From positions 2,204,224 to 2,230,268 of the forward strand of contig BFEA01000031.1 of assembly GCA_003427395.1 (NCBI GenBank): 26,045 nt of DNA. Direction: 5' to 3'. A program made the translations under genes and the position numbers. The first letter of the stretch is position 1. The number at the start of each line of letters is the position of its first letter. Source of the DNA: Chara braunii. Taxonomy: Eukaryota; Streptophyta; Charophyceae; Charales; Characeae. This document shows, piece after piece, positions 1 through 10,520 of this stretch. A model generated the notes under the pieces. It searched no databases. It saw only the letters and a list, made by a program, of their open reading frames with translations, and was not told the origin of the DNA.

Positions 1-56
<56 letters not shown>

Positions 57-80
57 AAAACAAAACAAAACAAAAAAAAC
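1..80. repeat. poly(A) tract followed by (CAAAA)n
   Basis: The window opens with 55 uninterrupted A residues, then CAAAA-type repeats up to about position 80. It could be the A-tail of a retroposed sequence ending at the window edge, an expanded microsatellite, or an assembly artefact. The sequence to its left is not available, so these cannot be separated. Confidence 0.9.
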
Positions 81-1136
81 TGACGTACGTGAATGGTGCA
101 GCCGTCTGTAATAACAGGTGTTCGCTCCGCTATTTGACAGGGCATAAAACCCCCTCGCTTTCCCGTTGTGCCATATGGCATTGTATATTTTTTTATTTTT
201 ATTTTTTCAGCAAAAATCGTTTGCGTAAGCTAACGACCAGTTTCCCTAAGGCACCTCGTATGTGTAACCCATACCTATCAAAACACAGACCTGAGTTTGA
301 TTCCCACGGGAATTGACTAAAAAAAAATTGCATGCCATTCTTGCACAAGGGCCATGCAATCCGCGCAACTGGTTTTGGTGGTGTGATCTTCGTGATTAAG
401 CGGTCGAAACCGACCGCGCCATATTGCATTCTAAAAAGGCCGCTTCGAAAAGAGGTAGCTCGAGTAGTGCACCATTAAGTTTGATCCCTGTATCCGCTGG
501 TGAGAATTTCGCATGTCAACCTACTGGCTAGCTCTATTTCACACCAAGTTGGAGCAACTCTTCAATATGAAGAGATGTGCCCAGTGTAGGCAGTTAGCAC
601 ACGGCCCGGCAGGCTTTCGCCTGCCCCTGCCGCTTAATGAGTCGGTCGCCAACCTGTGGAGCGATCACACATCCAACAGGGTAGGACGTGGTCCTTCAAT
701 GACGCCGGCGCAGGTCCAAGCCCTGGTGGACCAACTATTAAAAATTGGTCTGAATCCCTTATGCCCCTGTGCCGCAGCCATATGCACCACGTGGACAACC
801 TTTTTTCATGGGGCATAACAGTCGCGCGTCACAATTTTTAAACAGAATGAATTTAAACATAATATTTTCACGGACGTCTGTCTCTCCGACCTTTATTTTA
901 ACGAAAGAGTGATTGGTCACCCCATCAAACCCTGTTGTCATGTATGTCGGTAGTTAGGTGTCCACTTTTAGCAAAAACAAATTGACTTCTCAATCAATAG
1001 TCAAGTCAGATTAAGCTTTGGCAACACTTTTATTCATCACGTCAAAACTTTTCTAAACAAAATTCATACTGAAGATCGAACAACGCCTGACATGGAAAAC
1101 AACGGGCGGATACCCTTGTCAGGGTTTCTACCCTGA
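81..1136. other. intergenic sequence, no gene recognised
   Basis: Short ORFs exist on both strands but none has recognisable protein character. Visible structure: an 8-bp inverted repeat (ATTGCATG / CATGCAAT) around 328-362; a tRNA T-arm-like stretch around 290-306; and a perfect 7-bp stem with a four-base loop at 608-625 (GGCAGGC, loop TTTC, GCCTGCC). None of these marks a known element with confidence. Confidence 0.5.
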
Positions 1137-1310
1137 CACCGCATCCAAGTAACATTCATCCCTGAGGATGCATTCCTGATCTGCTCTCTCCTTGCTGATG
1201 ACATCTCCCTTATGGTGGAAGGGTCACATCGGAACTTGGTGAAAATTCAAAAAAAGATGGACAAGTTTTGCCGCTTATCTGGCATGAAAGTTAACTGGGG
1301 TAGTAAGTAA
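1137..1310 (+). pseudogene. LINE (L1-type) reverse transcriptase fragment
   Basis: An open frame between a TGA at 1134-1136 and a TAA at 1308-1310 encodes about 57 residues. It contains the RT active-site box as LADD (codons at 1191-1202; the usual form in L1-like RTs is FADD or YADD), then a helix-like stretch, then FCRLSGMKVNW. That last part matches the F-x3-SG-hydrophobic-K-hydrophobic-N-W block that follows the catalytic box in plant non-LTR retrotransposons. The active protein would be the RT domain of ORF2, used for target-primed reverse transcription. Here only a piece of the palm domain survives: no endonuclease, no upstream RT motifs, and stops follow immediately. It is a dead 5'-truncated or eroded copy. 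The family is identified by motif reading alone. Confidence 0.75.
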
Positions 1311-2739
1311 TTGGGTTTGTTTTTTTCAATGTTACTTTTGCTTAGAATCTAATGACTTGCCTTCTCCTAAAGAACTGAAAGAAAAGGGGAAAACAATAAT
1401 GAGAACTGATCAGGGTAAGTCAAAATCATTACGATTATGAGAAAAATAATCTAAGAGCAAGAATGCACGTAGAAATGGAAAAGAATATCATGAGAAAAAA
1501 CCTGACAGCACAAAATGGGTTTCCGAGATGGGTACCTCATAAATTGACTTGCGTAAAGCAGGCGGCAGACACAACCTACAGACAAGTAGAGAAAGAACGT
1601 TAGGAAAAGTTTGAGTTAGTCGTTTAGCTAAATATTCGATAGGTGAGACCGAAAAAAACTGGAGAATGAAACTTCAGGGAAGAAAAGTCAGAGAGAGAAA
1701 AAAAAAAAAAAAAGATGTTGTATGTGTGCAAGTCACGAATACCTCGCTATAACTGGGTAGAAAAAACTTATTGAAAGTTTGTGCCTCTACTGCATTTGCA
1801 TATTTTTCCCCCCTATAAACATATCGGTTTAAGTGATTTAAATATTCTTCGGCTTGATACATACTTCTAAAGGTGAACCTCTATAGGCAGGCAAAGCTTC
1901 CCTTGTGCCTCATGACTTAAAGGTCGTAATCACTCTCAAGGGGTCCTTTGTGTGCAGTGAGGGGGTTGGGCATATATGCGAGTTGGAAGGAATGTTGAGA
2001 GAGGGTTAGGGGATTGAGGGACATATATGAAAAACATATGTTGATTGCATTTAGTGTATGACATGTCTTGTCATGCATCTGTGCATGGTTTTTTAGGTCA
2101 AGGAGTTCATTTCTTTTCTTCTGAGTATTTGTCTATGCATTGTGAGTGATGAGTGCATCTCATTGGACACGCCATAACTATGAGAATGTGACTTGTTCAC
2201 CTACATTATCCCCGTAATACTCATATCTATGGTCAAGTTTCAACGAATAGGAAGGGAATGGTAAACTAGGTTGTTAGGTCCTTGGTGGATCATGTGGAAG
2301 TTACTAGCAACCAGGTCAAAGAGAGCAAGATTCCTCTTTGAATTGTTATTAGTTGAACGTTTAGGTGCATGATAGTAAGACTATTGTCCGCTGTGGGATG
2401 CTAGAAACCCTCTATCACAGTGAAAGGTATCCTTTGCTTTATTACCATCATTATCAGCGAAAAGTAAGGGAGCCTGGTTGCTTAAATAGCATCAGCCAGC
2501 GAAAAGCCTGCTAAGTTTTTCTTTAAGTATCGGTCGAACCGCATATAGATATAAGGGTCGTGAACATTCGTATATTTGAAAGCACTATTAGACTCATTGC
2601 TAGTACCCCAGTCCAAGGAGGTCCACGTGTCGAATTATTATGTGGACTTCGAAACAGTAGGTCGCTTATATGGGCATTACACGTTCTCTACAAGTACCAA
2701 ACAATTATGGGATAAAGAGCCTTAATATAAAACTCGTCT
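1311..2739. other. AT-rich intergenic sequence, no gene recognised
   Basis: I see no protein similarity in any frame here. There is an A-run at 1698-1713 preceded by a GA-rich stretch. No continuation of the LINE frame could be followed, so this part is either unrelated or too eroded to recognise. Confidence 0.5.
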
Positions 2740-3061
2740 GATTTTTTCGAGAACCGTTGTGCTACGACGAAAAGAAATACCCTCGGTCGGTTCACCTCTG
2801 GCACGACATAATAAAATCCGCCATATGTGGAACGGTAGCTCAAGAGGGATACCCCTACTTGAGGGTAGTGATAGCCCCTTGAGTAGAAGAAAGTTGTCAG
2901 TGCACGAAGTCGAGACTTGTCGCTATGCACTGTGAGGACTATAACTGACGCACACGATCGGAGTGAAACATTCTGGTTGGGTTATGGCAAAACAAATTCC
3001 TACGTGACACGACCGTGAAGGTCCGACGCTTGCGACCTTGCCCGGACCCCGTGTTACGACA
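2740..3061 (-). repeat. module C, inverted partial copy (C0)
   Basis: The reverse complement aligns with the module C copies at 13931, 21438 and 22131. It starts at TGTCGTAAC (minus strand, from 3061), followed by the conserved GTGTCACGTAGGA block (compare TGTCACGCAGGA), the AAGGGGCTATCACTACCC block and GAGCTAC, and ends near the TCGTAGCAC block. Similarity fades below about 2740. The copy abuts segment A, which starts within a few bases of 3061. It is in opposite orientation to the other three copies. Confidence 0.65.
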
Positions 3062-3935
3062 CCGCTTATAGGAGGTTATTTTTCGTTATGGATGGAGAGA
3101 AATCAAGGGGTTTGACTTTGACGGCTGCCACAGACTACAACGTCCAACTACAAAAAATTACAAGCAAAATCAATAAAAAACAAATAATCAATTATCCCGA
3201 TACCCATATATCAAATCAGAACTCGAGATAAAAATAAAGAAAAGGAAACATGACCCATCAGGTATACAAATCATGAGACACATGGTTGTCATTCTCACTG
3301 CCTCCAAAGTAAGACTCGAACACAGGCTCCAAGACACTAACCTGCATAAAACATAAGCACAAACGAACGCCACATTGCCATACACCAATGTAGTCAACTT
3401 TTTCTGTTCCTTGTAAATCACACCATACCTCACATACCCAAGCCCCATCCATTGTCCAGCTTTCCATAAAGTCTCATAAGTTCTTTATAATGACTATTAA
3501 AAAACGTTCAGTTAAAGCCTTTGAAGAAACTTATCAAATCTCAGGGGTAAGGCATCACGTTGAGGTACAGGTATAAACAAAGTTGTGTCACGAGCCCACA
3601 AGTTATTTATCAACCAACCAACTTGTTATCAGTGATAACAAAAGTTTATCCTCGTAAGATCAAACTGAATCTAATCTCAATCCTGAATCAAAACGATCAA
3701 AAGGGTCTGTAACACAAGACAAATTAATTCCCAAACTAAGTTTATGAGTGTATGGAGAATAAATCCATATATCACGCTCTCATTCAAAATCTTCCTGTGA
3801 CAAAATCTAAGTCCACCCCTAAGTCAGTGTCCAAAGGAAGATAGACTATGGTAGAATCTCCCCGATACAGAGTGGATCAACAGAATCGCCACCTTTCGAA
3901 ATATAATCTAACTTTTTTAAACTAAGAAAATTTTT

Positions 3936-4430
3936 GCAGCGCTTCCCATAGGAAAATTGTCTTTTCGGAATTTATATCAATCCGAATATGAAAACAAAAA
4001 TAATCTTCAACTTTTCAAAGTCAAATTTTGTCCAACTCTCTGAATTAGCATAAATTTTGGCAGCACTCCCTTTAGAAAAATAAACTTCTCAGATTTAAAT
4101 TAAGTCGGATCAAAACTTAAGCCAGGACACAATTTAACTAAACTCTTTAGATTTGTAGAAATTTCAACAGCACTTCCTGTAGGAAAGTAGCTTTTCAAAA
4201 TTTATACAAGGCTAAGTTGAAATCTAGAAACAACTTTGACTTCCCAAAGTTCAATTTTGTTCAATTCTCTGAATTAGCAAAAATTTTGGTAACACTCCCT
4301 TTAGAAAATAAAACTTTTCATATTTTTACTAAGTCATATATAAAATTTAGACAAGCTGAACTTTGAAAAGTCAAAATATTATTAACTTCTTGGTTTTGTA
4401 TAAATTTTTGCAGCGCTTCCCGTAGAGAAA
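3936..4430. repeat. about 120-bp tandem repeat, five decayed units (segment A leader)
   Basis: The core GCAGCACTCCCTTTAGAAAA (variants GCAGCGCTTCCCATAGG and similar) starts near 3936, 4060, 4167, 4289 and 4410. It is preceded by AAAATTTT-like sequence and followed by a TTTT-CAGATTT-like stretch. Units are 107-124 bp. Units two to five have direct counterparts in segment B. The first has been lost there through a short deletion around 15700. Confidence 0.8.
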
Positions 4431-4750
4431 GGAGCTTACCAAGATTTATACAAACCAAGTATAACAAAAAATCCAAGAAAATGCATGAATTGACCTAAGT
4501 AAAATAAACTTAGCTAAAAAAATGCAGGAATTGAAACTAACTCCTATCGCTTTAGCATATGGCGAACAACTAAAACAATTATCTATCAAACTGAAACTCA
4601 AACTAAGTAGCAATCTCACTCAACCACATGCAAGACCAAACCACAAAGGTAAGTACCCTCACCATCCCCAAGTCAACCTTGCCAAACAATAGTTCATAGT
4701 CTTTCAATGATTTGTTCCTTATACCCAGCTTACATAAGGCATAAAGTTAG

Positions 4751-5460
4751 ACCTCCCAAACTTATGAAACATGTCTAGCTCTTCCATTGAATATACACAA
4801 ACACAGGGCAGTATAACTTTTCTCTTCCTTGGGTACATGACTAGGCTGCCCTAGTCGCCCTGAACCGTTTAAGTGTCCATGTTTTATATAATTGTATACA
4901 CTTAGTCTTTTAAGGTAACATCTGACTGAACCGATCATCCTCAACTCGAGATTCAGTCTGTTCCTTTTCACCACAAGTTCACTATTAATTAATACTCTCT
5001 CCTGTTTGTGATAAGCTATAGTCAGACCACCCAAACTTATGGAACAATGTTTAACTAGCCTATTAATAGATAAAATAATAGTAAAGTATAGTCAAGTTAT
5101 AACCTTTTGGTTTCAGCATGTGTGTGACATTGCACCAAAACCACCCAAACTTATGGAACATGTCTGGTCCTCTGCCTCATTTATTTTCTCAATGGTAAAG
5201 CAGGAAGAGGTTGAGCCACTCAAACTTATGGAACATGCTCAGACTCGTTCAAACCTAAAAGAAACTCAGAAAACCCAAAATAAGCAAGGCAACCAAACCA
5301 CCCAAACTTATGGGACAATGCTTGGTCCTCAAAAAGTCAACCACGGACAGCCCTCCCAAGTCAGAGCAACCAGACCACCCAAACTTATGAAACTTGTCTG
5401 GTTCTCCAAGCAACTAAAAAACAAACATAGTACTGGACCTCCTCAAACATGTGGAGACTT
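4751..5460. repeat. seven dispersed copies of a CCACCCAAACTTATGGAACA motif (segment A leader)
   Basis: Copies begin near 4751, 5026, 5141, 5215, 5297, 5374 and 5437. They are often followed by a TGTCTGGTCCTC-like tail. Spacing is irregular (63 to 275 bases) and the sequence between copies is mostly unrelated. All seven have counterparts at the same relative positions in segment B, so the array was present in the common ancestor. A reading frame across 5039-5473 is open mainly because of these repeats and is not treated as a gene. Confidence 0.8.
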
Positions 5461-5819
5461 GCCCAGACTTTGATGGACCCAGTCAGACACAAGCAATACT
5501 GCCTTCCTCTCATCCTTCCCCCAGATGCAATCCCACAATTTGCTTTCAGTCAGACAACAAAACTAAAACTAACATTACACATGCATTTTTTTACTTAAGT
5601 TTGAATCATGTCCTGAAAGTCAAACTGAAAGTCATAGTAGGGAGATCGACAATATACTCAATCAAACATAGCAAGAAATACAGATAGGGGTTATAACTGG
5701 GTTTATAGAAGGAGATGAAAGGTTACTTCTCAGTTCCCTACCTCCATAACTCCTCCTAAGTTCCGGCAGAGCTCCCACAATCGATGGGCAGACTTCGCAC
5801 ATAGTCTTGCTGTGGTCCT

Positions 5820-5836
5820 GCGGGTTACAATCCCGC
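5820..5836 (+). other. tRNA T-arm-like hairpin in segment A leader
   Basis: GCGGG-TTACAAT-CCCGC forms a perfect 5-bp stem with a 7-base loop, the geometry of a tRNA T-arm. The stretch GGTTACAATCC differs from the pol III B-box consensus at two positions. About 57 bases upstream, CGGCAGAGCTCC resembles an A-box with three mismatches. The block lies in one of the best conserved parts of A and B, but in B the stem is broken. It could be a decayed tRNA-derived insertion or coincidence. Confidence 0.2.
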
Positions 5837-5945
5837 CTACCGCCTTCCTCTCTGAACTAGACTAGATTGAGCGTTAGAAAGATAAAAAATAAGGAGTTTT
5901 AGACGCTCGAGATACAAGAGAGGGACAGACTCAACTTGCATGAGA

Positions 5946-5959
5946 GGGCTTTGATACCT
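5946..5959 (-). other. primer binding site-like sequence (tRNA-iMet type), segment A
   Basis: On the minus strand this reads AGGTATCAAAGCCC. The plant retrotransposon PBS complementary to the 3' end of initiator tRNA-Met is TGGTATCAGAGCC, so only two of 13 positions differ. The matching position in segment B (17705-17718) holds a more eroded version. The sequence just to the right (GAGGGCCCCGCAATGGTGG at 5970-5988) is conserved in both copies and would be the terminal part of the LTR. This site fixes the orientation of segment A. Confidence 0.6.
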
Positions 5960-6230
5960 TCACACACCTGAGGGCCCCGCAATGGTGGCCAACGCGCAGA
6001 ACAACTTGGTTAACTGAAATTGGGCTGCCACTCATTGACTCTCTAGCGACTCTCAAATTCGCAACCAGGATAGAAAGTGGCGGTCTTCTAACGCTCCCCC
6101 AATTGCAGTAGTACCCCCACTCACCGACCGAATCACTTCCCCAAGTCACACTTCTCCATGTCCAGTTAAGACCCCATTGCGCAGCCTAAAAGGGCCGCCT
6201 CTGAATAGAGCGCACCCCCTACCTTGTGCT

Positions 6231-6239
6231 CTATTTAAA
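6231..6239 (-). promoter_or_regulatory. possible TATA box of the segment A LTR
   Basis: The minus strand reads TTTAAATAGAG, a TATA-like sequence about 270 bases upstream of the predicted LTR end and PBS. That distance would leave a plausible R-U5 part. The position agrees with the orientation deduced from the PBS. There is no clear counterpart in segment B, where the surrounding sequence is deleted. The call is weak. Confidence 0.25.
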
Positions 6240-8538
6240 CTCCAGCACTACGGAGCGAGCGCAATGTGTATGGCAGCCATGCTTAACAGCCAACTCCACG
6301 GCAATGCGCAATGCAAACACAGTAAGTTTCTAGCGTCTTATAACAACCTTGCTCGTGCAGCATATAGCAGAACATTGTGCGGTCTGCACACTTCAAGGCC
6401 CAATGGTGCATTCAACAGTTCAGCAGGGTGCATCGCAAGTGCGTCGTCAATACTCCAGCGAATGCACAGCATATGCTGAAACAGTCCAGTCTGCTTGCAG
6501 CAGCAAACAGGCTCATAGCTCCCGCCCCCTCAAATCATTCTGTAGAGTCGAGCAAGGATCAAACTTGACAGGATCTTCCTTCCCTGCTACTTTAATCCGA
6601 TAGGAAAGTTGGCACTGCAGCCAAACAGGTAAGCCTTAATTCCCGTGGTTGGCCTCACGCTACTCCCACCGACAAAATAGGCAAAGTCGAACGAACCTTC
6701 GGGACGAACCCGGCCAGATGCAGCGCAACTACGAGTGGCTCCGGCCGACCAAGTAAGTCCTCCGCTTTTCCCCTTCTCGATTTTCTCCCTCCTCATCAAT
6801 CTCTTACCTCAGTCCTTTCCACTCCCCGCTCGCCCCCTTTCTGCAGACTCATGCATGCATGCCCAATGAGTGGGAACAGTTCGCTTCTTTCGATGAGTGC
6901 AAACTGCAGAGATTGTTCCTCCGCTCACCAATCGTGCAAAATGAGCATGATACATTATCTCTTCAATCATGTTTGCCGAGGGGTAGAGAGAGGGTACTTT
7001 TATGGATGTGATAATCAAAATAGGAATGAATCTTCCGCTAGAATATGGGCAGATTCATCCTCACCCTTCATAGTCTCTTCTACCATCACGCAGCCCCTGC
7101 GTCCTGTACCGCAAACCGTTGCCCCCGGTCCCGATCCGCGCTCACCACCATAATCGCCCTAGAAGACGACCTCAGAGTAGTGTGCTTGTTTGTCCGATTA
7201 TGTCAAGAATCCGCGAAACGTGGAGTTTTCTCCTCGTGCCATAGTTGCGCTCCCGCTTCTTTCATGCATTCACTTTCTCTACTAACTTTTATCCTACTAA
7301 CCTTTTACTCAAACTAACAACATATTCTGATTCGCCCAGTCTAAAAATAATAATCTAGCATTTTACGTCGCAAGAAATTGTCAAAAAATGAGTGAGTTAT
7401 TGGAACTTCACTCTCCCCCTTTTCTCGCTCTCCGCCATCTCCCGCGCACCTTATTTTCTATCTAGCTCCATATCTACTAATCCATTGCTAAAACTAACCT
7501 TACCAATAAATTCGCCTTGGTCAAAGATCGCTACCTACTACCTTTCCTCGCCTGTTTTTATCAAGGAACAAGTGAGTTGTGGGTTTTCTCGGCTCCGCCC
7601 AGCTCATTCCCACCATCTCCCGCTCCGAACGCACCTGGCGCGAATCCGCGTGGGGTTCACTCCCCTCCTTTATGCATCCTGGGTTAATGCATGGCTTGGC
7701 AGTGGGAGGCTCCACAACGATAGACCGTCCCTCTTACTTCTCCTACCTCGCTCGTTGGTGAGAAACTGCGCAATATGTCGAAACGCCACACAAACTGTTG
7801 ATTGATACAGGCAGTCGTACGTTGGTCATGCATGTCGAAGTCCGCTAAAGAGGATGCAATGGCTCACTTGCCGAGTCAATCCCGAAAGACGAGTGGTAAT
7901 GCAGCGCACGCCCCATACTCCGCTCGGCTGTTGCGACGAGTGAGACAATGCTGGTCTGCTGCTATGCCTGCAGCGTGTGTCTGGGCGAGGCGGCCACGAC
8001 GCAAATCTTGGTGGTAGTAGGAAATATTCAAATGAGAACTTTGAAGTCCCGTGTGGGAAGGGTTCCATTGGGACGCCCCTTGCAGCCTGCGGCCTCCACC
8101 ATGGTGCGCCCGTCTCACTGCGTCTAGGCAGCTTATCCTCCTTTTTGGGTCCCAAGGGGCCCGCTCACACTCAACCTCTCACAGCAGATGGCAGGGACAG
8201 ATTGTATACCCACAACAACCCCCGCCACCATCGGGTTGTGGCCCCACATGCCCGCTTAGAATATTCCTCTTCCACTTTTAGGCCATCGACACTCTTCAAG
8301 TGGGAAGCGAGGGAAATCACGACTATGGGCCCTACCACTTCCTCGCACGTTGATTCCTTCGGTCCGTGCTTCAACGAGGGTGGGATGAAAAAAAATTGCC
8401 AGCATCTCCAATGCGCGGGAACCCAAACGGGCCCGCCGAAAAAGGCATGTGGTCAAGATCCTTGACTACCGTGACGGCCACCGTGCCCGACGTCGACCTC
8501 AGAACTAATTACCGAGGTAAAAACCTTAGACCACAATG

Positions 8539-8561
8539 AAAATAAATAAATAAATAAATAA
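8539..8561. repeat. (AAAT)n microsatellite
   Basis: Five to six AAAT units near the right end of segment A. The equivalent place in segment B (about 20218-20242) is AT-rich but not a clean repeat, so the expansion followed the duplication. Confidence 0.85.
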
Positions 8562-8812
8562 TAAAAATAAGAATAAACGCCACGCGTCCCTCTGACCCGT
8601 GACGCCATGCATACTCAGGTTGCGCATAGTTGCACCTCACCGTCAATACCCTGTAAGCGCCGCTCACCAGGCGAGGGCCTAAACTTCCTCCCGTGCGAGT
8701 GTCATCGAGCGGACGAGGATGCACTAGTGCGACTTGCAGAAAACATACCAAATACCCTTGTAAGGGTGAGAGAAGGTTAACAACAGTCGTATTTTTCATC
8801 ACTACTTCAAGA

Positions 8813-9126
8813 CCTTTCACCACTTCAGGACATCCTTCACCACTTCAGGATGCAGCGTGCCTGAACAGGTGGTTTTCAGTGTCTTCGGACTTTCACCACT
8901 TTAGGACACCCTTCACCACTTCAGAATGCAGCCTGCCTAAACATGTGGTTTTCAGGGTCTTTGGACCTTTCACCACTTTAGGACGATTCAAGATTTTAAA
9001 AGTGCCCAAAACTCTCACTTCACCACTTCAGGATGCAACTTGCCTACTACAGGTGGTTTTCAGGGTCTTTGGACTTTTCACCACTTCAGGACCATTCGGG
9101 ACTTTCAGACTGCCCAAAACTCTCAC
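8813..9126. repeat. tandem repeat with TTCACCACTTCAGGATGCA core
   Basis: Three units begin at 8836, 8912 and 9019 (76, 107 and 108 bases). Each starts TTCACCACTTCAG-ATGCA, continues through AGGTGGTTTTCAGGGTCTT, and includes a second half-motif TTTCACCACTT-AGGAC. A leading half-unit sits at 8813. Units two and three also share a CCCAAAACTCTCAC tail. One plus-strand frame (8693-9178) stays open through the array, but unit lengths are not all multiples of three and the protein resembles nothing I know, so I do not call a gene. Confidence 0.85.
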
Positions 9127-10102
9127 TTCAAAATTTTCATTCATGAATTTTCAGCTACCCGTTAACCGCTTGTGGTAAGGGTATTTGGTACGACAGCCTG
9201 CCCGGACCTAGTCTTCAAAAGAAGTATATGATAACCTCCTCGAGTCCTTAACTTCGACTAAAACGGTCATTAAAATATATTAACTTCATGCCTTAATTCC
9301 TCAAAATAGCTAGGCTAACATCAACTGTCAAAAATCCCATCCAATTTCTAACAAGACTGTGAATCTATAACAGTCGAATAATCGGATAAGCACTGACACA
9401 ATTCAATCTCTAATTCAACAAGTGGATAAAATCACTTTCCACCCACTACAACCGTAGACAGAAAATCATTTAAAGTTAGACTCAAGACTATACCATTGAC
9501 AGTCTCTTTTAACGATATTTCATCGCGCCTGACACCCTGATCATCCTACCACTAGCGAAAACTCAAACTTAGTGGTGAGTTAAAATTCAGGATCTCAGAC
9601 TTTATTTAGTCTTTTTTTTTTTTCACACATCAATTACTCAAACTCAACTGATCTATACAGTCGTTTTCGAGTCCTTCCCCAAAGGAACATCCCATTGTGG
9701 GGATGAATCAGACACCTCAATCTCTCAGCTAACTAGAAGATTAGGAAGGTTGACCCCATCATACCTGCCACAAATGTACCTTAGGGGTAGGGCCATGTTA
9801 AGTCCAATCCCACAAGTTATTACTGTCACGCAGAAGCCACTCATTTTAGTGATTCATCAAACAAATGGGTGGGGGTATTCACCAAGTGTTCAAAATAAAA
9901 GAAAATCACTCATTTTGCCCATAAACCCTACTTTTATGAGTAGGGTTTTTCGCTTTAATCATACACTTTATCAATCTCACCCATAAACTTTTCTCAGTGA
10001 GTAAGCTTTCATAATTTTTCTCCCTGATAAAAACTTACATTTTTATTTCTTAAATTTCACACTTATTGACAACGTCACTTTCAACTAAAACTAAAGCCGA
10101 TT
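9127..10102. other. AT-rich stretch, no gene; several short hairpins
   Basis: No coding similarity seen. Small inverted repeats are present: TCCTT/AAGGA at 9672-9686, CATCCC/GGGATG at 9688-9705, and AAACCCTAC/GTAGGGTTT at 9923-9948. There is a T-run at 9611-9622. The hairpins have the same flavour as the series at 10521-10670. Confidence 0.5.
9923..9948. repeat. perfect 9-bp inverted repeat
   Basis: AAACCCTAC (9923-9931) and GTAGGGTTT (9940-9948) pair perfectly around an eight-base loop, and five T residues end at 9950. Each arm is one base away from a plant telo-box (AAACCCTAA). The hairpin plus T-run resembles a bacterial terminator, but the setting is eukaryotic and no bacterial function is implied. 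Confidence 0.7.
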
Positions 10103-10445
10103 GGAGGGTCCAAAAATTAGGTGGGTTTCCCAACCACAGATGACGCTCCTACTGGCTAATAGCCAATTTAGTTTTCTCAATCATGAAAATTATTGTCGTG
10201 AGCTAGACCGTTTGCAGCCCATAACAAGCTAAGTGAAGGGTTCCTGAATCCGGTGGGTTTCCCTGCCGTAGGTGATACCTTCACCAGTTATCATACGAAT
10301 AACAAGCGGGGATGCCGATTTTTGTGGTTTTTTTCTTACCCTCTGTCGCGTACAAAAACCACTTGTGACTCACAACCAAAGGCCAAACATGAGGGGCCCC
10401 TGAACCTGGCGGGTTTTCCTGCCGCAGATGCACCCCCGCCGGCAG
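10103..10445. repeat. three diverged copies of a GGTGGGTTTCCCTGCCG-type repeat
   Basis: Copies near 10103, 10237 and 10393 share the order GGG(T/C)CC, AA-C-GG(T/C)GGGTTTCC, GCCGCAGATG-like, then a C-rich end. Sequence between them is not clearly repeated. In the third copy GGCGGG pairs with a downstream CCCGCC, and in the second GGTG pairs with CACC, so the repeat may keep a stem. Confidence 0.6.
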
Positions 10446-10520
10446 TAGAAAACCAACAGAGTGGAGTTGCCCATTCTGGCGGAGGATAAAACTCTTATAC
10501 CATAAAAAACCTTCTCAGGG

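Larger units (their letters stand above)
3066..8600 (-). mobile_element. LTR-retrotransposon segment A (LTR part, PBS, non-coding leader)
   Basis: This segment pairs with segment B (14810-20280) over most of its length, with the offset staying near 11.75 kb. The pairing includes the start block (near 3100 and 14851), two internal repeat arrays, the PBS region and parts of the LTR. Orientation follows from the tRNA-iMet PBS-like sequence on the minus strand at 5946-5959. Sequence to its right is then the LTR, and sequence to its left is the leader or internal domain. About 2.9 kb of leader shows no gag or pol frame, so the element is a non-coding derivative or has lost its coding part at the left edge, where module C abuts. 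The right limit is set where similarity to B fades and is approximate. The superfamily is not proven; a plant LTR element is well supported. Confidence 0.7.
5960..8600 (-). repeat. LTR-like region of segment A (partial)
   Basis: This is the sequence on the LTR side of the PBS. Blocks that pair with segment B include GAGGGCCCCGCAATGG, GAATCTTCCGCTAGAA (7028), the CTACTAACTTTTATCC area (7277), CACCTGGCGCGAATCCGCG (7632) and TCCTTGACTACCGTGACGG (8459). Between them lie large length differences: about 370 bases extra in A near 6150-6600, and extra sequence plus poly(A) in B. No coding sequence is recognised; the ORFs in this GC-richer part do not resemble known proteins. TG/CA ends are not visible, probably through decay. 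Confidence 0.5.

Noticed and set aside
4751-5460. CRISPR-like array (seven repeats with unique spacers)
   Set aside because: Spacing varies from 63 to 275 bases, the repeats are inexact, there are no cas genes, and the context is plant retroelement sequence.
8693-9178. 161-codon ORF on the plus strand
   Set aside because: It runs through a non-coding tandem repeat whose unit lengths (76, 107, 108) are not all multiples of three, and the protein resembles nothing known.
9923-9953. Intrinsic terminator (hairpin plus T-run)
   Set aside because: The window is eukaryotic repeat sequence with no bacterial gene upstream; the resemblance is coincidental.
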